DNA of 64,000 nt from Acidimicrobiaceae bacterium (lineage in GTDB: Bacteria; Actinomycetota; Acidimicrobiia; Acidimicrobiales; Ilumatobacteraceae), in assembly GCA_020637295.1 (NCBI GenBank), contig JACJWF010000011.1, forward strand, positions 62,001 through 126,000. Direction: 5' to 3'. Numbering within the stretch: position 1 is the stretch's first letter; each line of letters begins with the position of its first letter. A model generated the notes under the pieces. That model searched no databases. It saw only the letters and a list, made by a program, of their open reading frames with translations, and was not told the DNA's origin. A program made the translations under genes and the position numbers. Of the stretch, positions 23,371 through 30,805 are shown in pieces.

Positions 23371-24255
23371 TCACAGCCCGGCGATCGTTTCCTCCAACTG
23401 CTCCGCAATCCCATCGATGAAGCCGGGATGGTCATTCAGATAGCGTAGCTGACCCTCAAAGTACAGCGCACGTTCCACTGCCAGGAAGCTGCCCTCACAC
23501 CGCAACGCTTGCTGCAACAGTGGTGCGTCCAGGGCCCGCCGTCCTGCGATTTCCTCAAGCGCCGCAAGCGTCGACTGCTCATCGACCTCCCCTCGCACGA
23601 AGGAATAGAGCGCATCAAGCGCACGCGAGTCATCACCTCGCGCTTCATCCACGACGGTCAGATCAACCAAACCAATCGAGGCGATACACATCCGCAATTG
23701 CTCCTTCGCCTCGGCGTAGTCAGAGCTCGAAGCCACGAAGCCACCGGCAGAAGTCGTGGCCCCCGACATGAGGTCATCGGTCAGTGCCAGTAGATCCAGT
23801 GCAGGAGTTGAACTCTCGACTTCCTGGCGGCACGCCGCCAGTTGCTGGGCCTCGACATCGCTTGGCGTCCGACTCACCGACGGACCCACCTGATTCTGGT
23901 CGATCAACTCCAGGGCTCGGCGCGCCACATCACCGACGTTGGTGCCAGCAAGCTTCGACTCGATCGGAGACTCCGCGGCGATCGATGTTGTGAACCCACG
24001 CTGGGCCATGCATTCCACGACGGCCTGGTTCACCGATTGATCGCGCAGCAGTGTGAGGTCATAGGGGCTATAGCCGGTCGCTGCCTGGAGGGCCTGATAC
24101 AGCGGCTCGTCACCAAGCTCGGCGCGCCACGGAAGACTGACGCTCGCAGGTTGACTGGAGGCGGTCGGTTCGTCGTGACGACAACCCACCAGTCCGGCGG
24201 ATACCGCGGCTCCTGCGGCGAGCGACACAACTGCCAGCCGCTTGGACACCCGCAT
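23371..24255 (-). CDS. four-cysteine secreted lipoprotein, unknown family (copy 1)
   Basis: The 294-residue protein has a signal peptide with lipobox GLVGC at about residue 25. Four cysteines follow in VVECMAQRGF, LAACRQE, LRMCIASIG and ALRCEGS, the same order as in its two neighbours. The N-terminal helix preceding the first cysteine (LLRDQSVNQAVVE) aligns with the equivalents in the other copies. The ATG overlaps the stop of small secreted protein B by one base (TGATG), tightly coupling the two. The function is unknown. A dedicated partner of protein B, such as immunity or anchoring, is the simplest guess. Confidence 0.72.
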   Translation of the reverse strand: MRVSKRLAVVSLAAGAAVSAGLVGCRHDEPTASSQPASVSLPWRAELGDEPLYQALQAATGYSPYDLTLLRDQSVNQAVVECMAQRGFTTSIAAESPIESKLAGTNVGDVARRALELIDQNQVGPSVSRTPSDVEAQQLAACRQEVESSTPALDLLALTDDLMSGATTSAGGFVASSSDYAEAKEQLRMCIASIGLVDLTVVDEARGDDSRALDALYSFVRGEVDEQSTLAALEEIAGRRALDAPLLQQALRCEGSFLAVERALYFEGQLRYLNDHPGFIDGIAEQLEETIAGL

Positions 24256-24656
24256 CAGTACCCGCTGTTGTACTTCGTCGCTGTGCAGATCATCGGACTA
24301 GAGAGCCGGCAGAGCTTCAAGGTCGAGTTGGAATTGTCGTCGTAGACCCCATAGTTCACGGCGCTTGCGACGGACGACGTCTGCGCGATCGTCGTGTACG
24401 AGGTGTAATGGTATCGATCCTGGTTGATGTACTGAGCGGACACGGGGTACCCATCGGTCAACGTGTCGGTGAGCTTCCCCGAGTATTGAAAGTCGCTGTT
24501 GCAGGTTGGGCTGTAGCCGACCGACTCCTTTGCCCACGCAACAACGTAGTAAGTCCCCTCAGAGCTACCGAAGCAGTATGCATCAGCGTGTGAACTGGGG
24601 AGGACTCCAACGAAAGCTGCGAGCGCCAACAACGCTGACACAAAGATGTATCTCAC
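24255..24656 (-). CDS. small secreted four-cysteine protein B
   Basis: The 133-residue product starts with a Sec signal (RYIFVSALLALAAFVGVLP, cleavage probably after SSHADA). The mature part is about 107 residues with four cysteines (YCFG, PTCNS, LKLCR, MICTA), rich in Tyr, Ser and Thr. It resembles protein A in size, composition and cysteine count, but I cannot align the two convincingly. I chose the GTG at 24656 because it places the signal peptide correctly and follows AAGGGACG by 7 nt. The frame is open to 24794 but the upstream part is promoter. The family is unknown; lactococcin-972-like motifs are absent. Confidence 0.68.
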   Translation of the reverse strand: MRYIFVSALLALAAFVGVLPSSHADAYCFGSSEGTYYVVAWAKESVGYSPTCNSDFQYSGKLTDTLTDGYPVSAQYINQDRYHYTSYTTIAQTSSVASAVNYGVYDDNSNSTLKLCRLSSPMICTATKYNSGY

Positions 24657-24693
24657 AACGAAACGTCCCTTCGGGAAGTAGGGCTTGTAGCAC

Positions 24694-24741
24694 GCCATCA
24701 TCCCCCCCTCCAGTCGCAAATCGTCAAGTAGCTCATCAGGG
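24694..24741 (-). promoter_or_regulatory. G-tract promoter of small secreted protein B
   Basis: On the minus strand GGAACCC is followed by TTGACG, TTTGCGACTGGA, a run of seven G (24702-24708) and GATGAT. The TTGACG to GATGAT distance is 19 bp. The block matches the one before protein A apart from G-run length and a few bases. GGAACC could alternatively be an ECF-sigma -35. Confidence 0.55.
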
Positions 24742-24819
24742 TTCCACCCGCGACCTCCAACCGTCAGCATCACGGGTGTCTTTTCGCGCCACACATGGAG
24801 GGCACAGCCGGCGCTCCAC

Positions 24820-24840
24820 CCCGCCAGTCTTACCGGCGGG
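24820..24840 (-). terminator. short hairpin at the mreB stop
   Basis: CCCGCC (24820-24825) and GGCGGG (24835-24840) pair around a 9-nt loop that contains the mreB stop codon. It may terminate the moaE-mreB transcript before the island promoter. Confidence 0.35.
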
Positions 24841-25834
24841 CGCCCATGAACATGTTCTTCAGGGCGTCGTAGTGCTCGATGCAGTGGCCGGCGCCGAGCA
24901 CGACGGCCTCCAGCGGCATGTTGCTCATCTTCACGGGCACCTGGGTCTCGCGCTCGATGCGCTGGGCCAGCCCGCGGAGCAGGCCGCCGCCGCCGACGAG
25001 GTACATGCCGCGGACGAGGAAGTCCTGCGCCAGCTCCGGCGGGGCCTTCGCCAGGCAGCGGACAACGGAGGCGATGATCGACGACACGACGTCCTCGATC
25101 GCGAAGCGGATCTCCTCCGGGGTGAGGATGACCGTCTTCGGCAGGCCGGTCATCAGGTCGCGACCGCGGACCTCGGCCTGGCTCTCGTCCTCCGTGGGGG
25201 CGGCGGAACCGATGGCCATCTTCACTTCCTCGGCCGTGCGCTCGCCGATGGCGATGCCGTGCTCGCGGCGCACGTAGGCCTGGATGGCGGCGTCGATGTC
25301 GAACGACCCGACGCGCACGGCCTCCAGCGCCACGATGCCACCGAGGCTGATGACCGCCGTCTCGCTGGTGCCACCGCCGATGTCGATGACCATGTTGCCG
25401 ACCGGCTCGTCGATCGGCAGGTCGGCCCCGATGGCCGCGGCCATCGGCTGCTCGATGAGCTGGGCGTCGGCGGCGCCGGCCCGGCGGGCGGCGTCGGTGA
25501 CGGCGCGTCGCTCCACCTCGGTGATGGCCGACGGCACGCAGATGACCACCTTCGGGCGGGTGAAGCGGGACACGCCGACCCGCTGCAGCAGCAGGCGGAT
25601 CATCCGCTCCGTGATCTCGAAGTCCGTGATCGCGCCGCCGCGCAACGGGCGCACGGCCACGATGTAGCCCGGCGTGCGGCCGATCATCTGCCAGGCCTCG
25701 CGGCCGGTGGCCAGCACCTCGCCGGTCTGCCGGTTGAGGGCGATGACGGAGGGCTCGTTGAGCACGATGCCCTTGCCCTTCATGTACACCAGCGTGTTGG
25801 CGGTGCCGAGGTCGATCGCGAGGTCGCGGGCCAT
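24830..25834 (-). CDS. mreB: rod-shape actin homologue MreB
   Basis: The 334-residue protein has the actin/Hsp70 ATPase motifs: phosphate-1 DLGTANTLVY at the N-terminus, phosphate-2 DIGGGTSETAV near residue 150 and the adenosine motif LVGGGGLLRGL near residue 285. Length is typical for MreB. It would polymerise beneath the membrane to guide lateral wall growth. No mreC, mreD, pbp2 or rodA is adjacent, unlike the usual cluster. It follows the small membrane-protein gene by 3 nt and so belongs to the moaE transcript. MreB-like Mbl is an alternative name; sequence alone does not separate them. Confidence 0.93.
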   Translation of the reverse strand: MARDLAIDLGTANTLVYMKGKGIVLNEPSVIALNRQTGEVLATGREAWQMIGRTPGYIVAVRPLRGGAITDFEITERMIRLLLQRVGVSRFTRPKVVICVPSAITEVERRAVTDAARRAGAADAQLIEQPMAAAIGADLPIDEPVGNMVIDIGGGTSETAVISLGGIVALEAVRVGSFDIDAAIQAYVRREHGIAIGERTAEEVKMAIGSAAPTEDESQAEVRGRDLMTGLPKTVILTPEEIRFAIEDVVSSIIASVVRCLAKAPPELAQDFLVRGMYLVGGGGLLRGLAQRIERETQVPVKMSNMPLEAVVLGAGHCIEHYDALKNMFMGARR

Positions 25835-25837
25835 GCC

Positions 25838-26032
25838 CTACCGGCCTTCCTTCTTGTCACGCTGGGCACGAACGCGGTCGTGCACTTCACGCCGGGCTTC
25901 CGGCGACAGTGCGTCGATGTGCCGGCGGAAGCTGCGCACGCCGGACTCGTTGATCCGCCGGTTGCCGATCATCATCACCACGCCGAGCGCCAGGATCAGC
26001 ACGCCCATCACGATGAACAGGACGGTCAGCAC
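25838..26032 (-). CDS. small single-pass membrane protein, unknown
   Basis: The 64-residue product consists of one hydrophobic helix (LTVLFIVMGVLILALGVVMMI) followed by a basic, charged cytoplasmic tail rich in Arg, Glu and Lys. The GTG at 26032 overlaps the end of moaE by 7 nt and the stop is 3 nt before mreB, so it is sandwiched in one operon. I do not recognise a family. Its position next to mreB makes a membrane adaptor for the cytoskeleton conceivable, with no direct evidence. Confidence 0.6.
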   Translation of the reverse strand: MLTVLFIVMGVLILALGVVMMIGNRRINESGVRSFRRHIDALSPEARREVHDRVRAQRDKKEGR

Positions 26033-26538
26033 GCGCCGCCGCCGATCCGGGCGCTGGGCACCGCCGCAGGGTCCACGGCCTCGTGCGCGCCGGTGCCCCA
26101 GCCCTCGCCGCCCTCCCAGACCTCGTGCTTCCAGATGGGGGCGGACGCCTTGAGCGCGTCGATGGCGTAGCGGGCGGCCTCGAACGCCTCCGGCCGGTGG
26201 GCCGACGAGACGACCACGACGACGGAGCTCTCGCCCACGCCCATCCGCCCCAGACGGTGGAGGATGGCCACCCGCCCGGTGGCCGGCCAGCGACGGCGAA
26301 CCTCGGCCTCGATGGCCGCGAACCGCGGCACCACCTGCTCCTCGTAGGCCTCGTAGGTGAGGTGCTGGACGCCGGTGCGCACGACACCACCATCGTCCAC
26401 CGCGTGGTCGCGCACGGTGCCGCTGAACAAGACCACCGCACCACAGTGCGGCTGCACGCACCAGTCGTAGGCCTCGGCCACCGGCAACGCGAGCGCGCCG
26501 ACGCCGAGCCAGGAGTGACCGGCGACGGGAGGCTGCAC
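26026..26538 (-). CDS. moaE: molybdopterin synthase catalytic subunit
   Basis: The 170-residue protein has the MoaE landmarks GAVVLFSGTVRDH, LTYEAYEE, ILHRLGRMGVGESSVVVVV and the C-terminal KASAPIWKHE with the conserved lysine. MoaE with thiocarboxylated MoaD converts cPMP to molybdopterin. No moaD or other moa gene is in the window. I placed the start at the GTG at 26538, 8 nt after TACCAT. The protein is slightly longer than typical (about 150 residues) at its N-terminus. Confidence 0.9.
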   Translation of the reverse strand: MQPPVAGHSWLGVGALALPVAEAYDWCVQPHCGAVVLFSGTVRDHAVDDGGVVRTGVQHLTYEAYEEQVVPRFAAIEAEVRRRWPATGRVAILHRLGRMGVGESSVVVVVSSAHRPEAFEAARYAIDALKASAPIWKHEVWEGGEGWGTGAHEAVDPAAVPSARIGGGAC

Positions 26539-26631
26539 AACCGGGCATGGTAGCCGTCGCGGCAGGTGGTCCCACCGGCTCACGGGCCGCGATGCCACAA
26601 GGCGTCGGGGGGTTACTAACCTGACCCCTTC

Positions 26632-27786
26632 GTGGACCGGAGTGAGTGGGACGACGAGGACGGCGCGGCCTACCCTCCTGCACCCCTTCCCGCCCATGAA
26701 CGCGAGTGGCGCCACCCCAGCGAGGTCGCCAGCGAAACCTGGGCCCGCACCGAACCGCCGCTGGTCATCGGCCGCGGTCTCACGGTCGCCACCGGGGTCC
26801 TCGGGCTGGTCCTCACCGTCGCCTTGGTGTGGACGCTGGTGCCCACGGACGCGGGCACGGCCTCCGTGGTCAGCGTCCGCAGCACGCTCGACGGGTCCAG
26901 CTTCTCGCTCAGCCCCACCGTGGACGCCACGGCTCCCACCCAGGACAACCTGGCCCCGCCCGCCACCGACGCTCCGGACTCCACCGCCGCCGACACCGCG
27001 GCCACGGCCTCCAGCACCACCCACCCGATGCCCACGTACCAGGTCACCTACGAGACCAACACCCGCCCGGGTGCCGTCGCCGTGGCCCTGCACGGCGGCC
27101 GGCTGGTGGTCACCACCGCCACCGCCGTCGGGGCGGACTCCGTGGAGCTGCTGACACCCGACGGAGGCACCAACCGCGCCCAGGTGCTGTTCGTCGACGC
27201 CCGCAGCGGTCTGGCCGTGCTGGCGCCCACCGCCCGCACGGCCGCCGAGGCGTTCGAGGTGGCGGCCGCCGTGGCCGATGGCGACACACTCACCGTGATG
27301 GCCGACCCTGCGGTGGAGGTCATCGTGGGCGCCGACGGCGTGGCAGGCCTGCCCTGCGGCGACAACCCCGAGCTGCCGGAAGGTACGCCAGTGGTGGATG
27401 CCCACGGCGCACTGGTGGCACTGTGCACGATCACCGAGGCCGGGGCCAGCGTGATGATCCCCGTGGCCGACCTGGACGCCCTGCGCCGGGCCATGGGCAG
27501 CGCAGTCGCCCCCACCGTGTGGCTGGGCGTGGTGGTCAACGACAACCCGGCGGGCACGCTGACGGTGGGCGCCGTGGACCCGGACGGTCCGGCCGCTGCC
27601 GCCGGCTTCGACGTGGGTGACACCATCGTGTCGGTGGACGGCGAGCCCGTGGCCGACGTCGCCGAACTGGCCGGCCTGCTGGCGCTGCACCAGCCGGGAG
27701 ACGTGGTGGTGATCGTGGTCACCTGCCCGGATGGCACGCAGATCGAGGTGGACGTGCACCTCGCCCCGCCGAAGCCGTCCCTGTAG
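26632..27786 (+). CDS. membrane-anchored PDZ protein with degenerate trypsin-like domain
   Basis: The 384-residue protein has a short acidic cytoplasmic N-terminus, one transmembrane segment (about residues 45-66), a Thr/Pro-rich linker, a beta-rich domain resembling the HtrA/S1C fold and a C-terminal PDZ domain (DPDGPAAAAGFDVGDTIVSV and VADVAELAGLLA). The usual catalytic GNSGGP is replaced by EGTPVVDAHGAL and no catalytic His or Asp motif stands out, so it is probably a pseudoprotease that binds rather than cleaves. The GTG start is 9 nt after TAACCT, a short-leader or leaderless arrangement. Substrates or partners are unknown. Confidence 0.78.
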   Translation: MDRSEWDDEDGAAYPPAPLPAHEREWRHPSEVASETWARTEPPLVIGRGLTVATGVLGLVLTVALVWTLVPTDAGTASVVSVRSTLDGSSFSLSPTVDATAPTQDNLAPPATDAPDSTAADTAATASSTTHPMPTYQVTYETNTRPGAVAVALHGGRLVVTTATAVGADSVELLTPDGGTNRAQVLFVDARSGLAVLAPTARTAAEAFEVAAAVADGDTLTVMADPAVEVIVGADGVAGLPCGDNPELPEGTPVVDAHGALVALCTITEAGASVMIPVADLDALRRAMGSAVAPTVWLGVVVNDNPAGTLTVGAVDPDGPAAAAGFDVGDTIVSVDGEPVADVAELAGLLALHQPGDVVVIVVTCPDGTQIEVDVHLAPPKPSL

Positions 27787-28509
27787 CTACCCCTGCGGCA
27801 GCACCTCGAACCCCACCACCGTCAACCCGTTCGGGTCGCGCAGCATCGTCATCAGGTGCCCCCACGGGGTGGTGGTGGGCGGCCGCTGCACCGTGGCACC
27901 TGCGGCCACCGCCCGGCGATGGAGGTCCGCCACGTCGGGCACCTCCACCACGAACGTCGTGCCGTCCAGTGATGGCTGCGGCGGGAAGTCCGCACTGTTC
28001 TCCAGGATCTCCAGCCGGGTGTGGTCGTCCACCGCCAGCAGCGTGCCGCCCGGCCAGTCGCGCACGACCTCCCAGCCGAACAGGCCGCGGTGCCATGCGA
28101 CCGTGGCGTCGTGGTCCGCGGTGGGGATCAGCACCCGCCGCTCGGCACCGATCACGTGGTGCTCCGCCGTCAGCGTGGCCGGCGAGTGCGGCAGGTCGAT
28201 GAAGTTGCGCTCGTCGGCCAGCAGTTCGGCGGCGGCCGTGGCCGCGTCGTCGGCGGACCCCACGCGCCGGTCCTCGAACCACAGTTCGGCGAACCCGTCG
28301 AACGGCTCGGGCGAACCCCCGTTGCGCAGCCGGAAGCCCTCATGGGCGTCGTCCACGTCCAGCAGGGTGTGGCACTGCACATAGCGGACGATGCCCAGCA
28401 CGGCAGCGCGCTCGGCCACCAGGGGGGCGTGAACCTCCCGCCAGTAGCGCTGGAACTCCTCGCGACTCAGGTCGGGCAGGCGGCGGAGGGCGTAGACGAG
28501 TTTGCGCAC
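27787..28509 (-). CDS. EthD-like / VOC (glyoxalase) two-domain protein
   Basis: Residues about 1-105 start RKLVYALRRLPDLSREEFQRYW and resemble the EthD/dimeric ferredoxin-like fold. Residues about 118-240 are a VOC glyoxalase-like domain (ATVAWHRGLFGWEVV, then DPNGLTVVGFEVLP). Each family occurs alone in catabolic enzymes; joined in one 240-residue chain they suggest a lyase, isomerase or binding protein of unknown substrate. The GTG at 28509 follows GAAGCT by 6 nt. The upstream epimerase gene ends 32 bp away on the same strand. Confidence 0.75.
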   Translation of the reverse strand: MRKLVYALRRLPDLSREEFQRYWREVHAPLVAERAAVLGIVRYVQCHTLLDVDDAHEGFRLRNGGSPEPFDGFAELWFEDRRVGSADDAATAAAELLADERNFIDLPHSPATLTAEHHVIGAERRVLIPTADHDATVAWHRGLFGWEVVRDWPGGTLLAVDDHTRLEILENSADFPPQPSLDGTTFVVEVPDVADLHRRAVAAGATVQRPPTTTPWGHLMTMLRDPNGLTVVGFEVLPQG

Positions 28510-28541
28510 CCGGCCAGCTTCGCGCGACCGGCGGGCCCGGC

Positions 28542-29528
28542 TCAGCGACGGCGCATGCGCACCCGGTGCACGGCGCGGGCGATCACCACGGACACCCACA
28601 GCAGCACGGCCACCATGCCGCCCAGCGCCAGTTCCTGACGGCGTTTCGGCGACACCATCGTCCACCACTTCGCCTCGGTGCCCTCCACGTACGCCTGCTC
28701 GTTGGTGACGGTGGGGCGCCAGCCGGCGGCCTTCAGCTTGTCGTTCGCCACCAGCCACGGCCAGCGGGTGTAGCCGCGCAGACCCGGCGGGATGGGGCCG
28801 CGCTGGAACCGCCAGCGCAGGTTGGTGACCACCTCGCTGACCCGGTCGGGCAGCTTCAGGCGGGGCACCGCACCGGCGAGGGCACGCACCCGCTCGCCCG
28901 CCACCCAGCCGTCCGGCGCGACGTTGTACACCCCGTCCAGCCGGTCCCGCACGGCCAGCACGACGGCGCCGGCCAGGTCGTCGAGGTGGAGGAACTGGGC
29001 CGGGGAGTCCTCCGCGCCCATCCGCTGGCCCATGCCGGCAGCGAGGGCCGCGGCCAACCGGCTGGACCCGTCGGCGGCCATGGCCACGGCCGGGCGCAGC
29101 ACGGTGGCGGTGCGCCCCTGGCCGGCCAGGCGCCACTCGTCGACCACCTGCTCCACCGCCCCCAACTGGCGGGCGTAGGCGAACTCCACGTCCGGACGCA
29201 GCGCGGCGGTCTCCGTGAGCGGGACAGGGTTGTTGGCCCACGCCCCGTAGACCATGGCCGACGACACCAGCACCACATGCGCGGCCCGGGTGGCGGCCAA
29301 CGCCTCGGGCAGGCCGGTGAGGGCGCTCTGGCCACGGGCGGCGCGGGCGTCGGCGTCGTGGGCGGCCAGCCACACCAGCACGTCGACCGGGCCGCTGGCC
29401 GCGTCGCCGCTGTCCACCACCTGCACTGCCGCATCGGCCGCCAGCAGGCGCACCACGCGGGCACCGAGGCCGCTGCGCCCGTCCTCCACGCGCACCCGCT
29501 GCACCGTGACGGTGGTGGCCTGCTCCAT
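28542..29528 (-). CDS. NAD-dependent epimerase/dehydratase-like membrane protein
   Basis: This 328-residue extended short-chain dehydrogenase has VVLVSSAMVYG, AYARQLGAVEQ (Y-x3-Q instead of the usual Y-x3-K) and HLDDLAGAVVLAV. The N-terminal glycine-rich nucleotide motif is weak. A hydrophobic helix near the C-terminus (ALGGMVAVLLWVSVVIA) ends in a basic tail, so it is probably membrane-attached. Loss of the catalytic lysine suggests a binding or atypical role. The ATG at 29528 is 8 nt after TAGCGT. It is divergent from the DUF2342 gene, with 53 bp between the starts. Confidence 0.78.
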   Translation of the reverse strand: MEQATTVTVQRVRVEDGRSGLGARVVRLLAADAAVQVVDSGDAASGPVDVLVWLAAHDADARAARGQSALTGLPEALAATRAAHVVLVSSAMVYGAWANNPVPLTETAALRPDVEFAYARQLGAVEQVVDEWRLAGQGRTATVLRPAVAMAADGSSRLAAALAAGMGQRMGAEDSPAQFLHLDDLAGAVVLAVRDRLDGVYNVAPDGWVAGERVRALAGAVPRLKLPDRVSEVVTNLRWRFQRGPIPPGLRGYTRWPWLVANDKLKAAGWRPTVTNEQAYVEGTEAKWWTMVSPKRRQELALGGMVAVLLWVSVVIARAVHRVRMRRR

Positions 29529-29581
29529 ACCGCCCGACGCTACCGGTTCGGCCCGGCCGCCGAGGCCGTAGGCTGCCGTGC

Positions 29582-30799
29582 ATGGCAGACGGCACGGGTG
29601 GCGACACCCCCGACCAGCCGGACTTCGGCGACAACCCGTTCGCGAACCTCCCGATGTTCGCGGAGATGGCCAAGGCACTGTCTGGGCAGGGCCCGCTGAA
29701 CTGGGACGCCGCCCGCCAGTTCGCCACGATGGCGGCCGGCGGCTCACCCTTCGGCAGCAGCGAACCGAACATCGACCCGGCCGTGCGCATCGCCATGGCC
29801 GACCTGGCCCGCATCCTCGAACTGCACGTCCGCGACCTCACCGGAGCCGACGTCACGTTCCCGGAGATCACCCCCGTCACGCGCACCGCGTGGGCCCAGC
29901 GCACGCTGGACGCCTACCGCCCCCTGTTCACCGAACTGGCCACCTCGCTCGGCCGCCCGCCGGCGGCCGCCCCCGAGGAGGACGCCGGCGACCCGATGAT
30001 GGCGATGATGGCGGGCCTCAGCAAGATGATGGCGCCGGCGATGATGGGCATGGCCGTGGGCTCCATGGTCGGGCGGATGGCCCAGCGCACGTTCGGCCAG
30101 TACGACCTGCCGATCCCCCGCAGCGACGCCAGCCTGCTGGTGGTGCCCGCCAACATCGACGGCTTCGCCACGGAGTGGAGCCTGCCGGTGGACGAGATGC
30201 GGCTGTGGGTGCTGGCCCAGGAGATGATCGGGCACACCCTGTTCACCATCGCCCCGCTGCGCGACCAGCTGACCGAGCTGGTCCGCCGCCATGTGGGCGG
30301 CTTCTCGCCCGACCCGTCCGCCGTGGCCGAACAGCTCAGCGCGCTGGAGGGCGACGCCGCCGGCGACCCCATGCAGGCCATCCAGCAGTTGCTCGGCGAT
30401 CCGGCGCTGCTGCTCGGCGCCGTGCAGTCGCCCGAGCAGCAGGCGCTGGCCCCGCGGCTGGACGCTGCGGTGGCCGCGGTCGTCGGAGCGGTCGACTATC
30501 TGGTCGATGCCGTGGCGGTGCGGGTCATCGGCGGCGACGCGCTGCGCATCGCCGAGGCCGTGCGCCGCCGGCGGGTGGAGACCAGCCCCGACGACCTGTT
30601 CGTGCAGCGGCTGCTCGGCCTGCAGGTCACCCAGGGCCAGGTGCAGCGCGGCAAGACGTTCGTGGGTGGCGTGGTGGACCGGGTGGAGGGCGCCCAGCCC
30701 GAGGCCCGCCTGGTGGAGCTGCTGGGCCACCCCGAGCCGCTGCCCACACCCGCGGAGATCGACGCCCCGGGCCTGTGGCTGGCCCGGCTGGAGCTCTAG
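29582..30799 (+). CDS. DUF2342 zincin-like protein
   Basis: The 405-residue protein resembles the actinobacterial DUF2342 family annotated as zinc-dependent metalloprotease or F420-biosynthesis-associated protein. The helix expected to carry a zinc-binding H-E-x-x-H reads WVLAQEMIGHTLF, so the first histidine is glutamine. A Met/Gly-rich segment (about residues 138-160, MMAMMAGLSKMMAP) is unusual. The function of the family is not established. The ATG is 7 nt after TAGGCT, consistent with a leaderless transcript. Confidence 0.72.
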   Translation: MADGTGGDTPDQPDFGDNPFANLPMFAEMAKALSGQGPLNWDAARQFATMAAGGSPFGSSEPNIDPAVRIAMADLARILELHVRDLTGADVTFPEITPVTRTAWAQRTLDAYRPLFTELATSLGRPPAAAPEEDAGDPMMAMMAGLSKMMAPAMMGMAVGSMVGRMAQRTFGQYDLPIPRSDASLLVVPANIDGFATEWSLPVDEMRLWVLAQEMIGHTLFTIAPLRDQLTELVRRHVGGFSPDPSAVAEQLSALEGDAAGDPMQAIQQLLGDPALLLGAVQSPEQQALAPRLDAAVAAVVGAVDYLVDAVAVRVIGGDALRIAEAVRRRRVETSPDDLFVQRLLGLQVTQGQVQRGKTFVGGVVDRVEGAQPEARLVELLGHPEPLPTPAEIDAPGLWLARLEL

Positions 30800-30805
30800 C
30801 CGCAC

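Noticed and set aside
18342..24656. Lactococcin-972-type bacteriocin
   Set aside because: The small proteins are larger, have four cysteines and lack the recognised sequence; the permease is MacB-like, not the DUF1430 type.
17228..24840. Transposon or integrative element borders
   Set aside because: No transposase, integrase, tRNA or matching target-site duplications are visible at the edges of the block.
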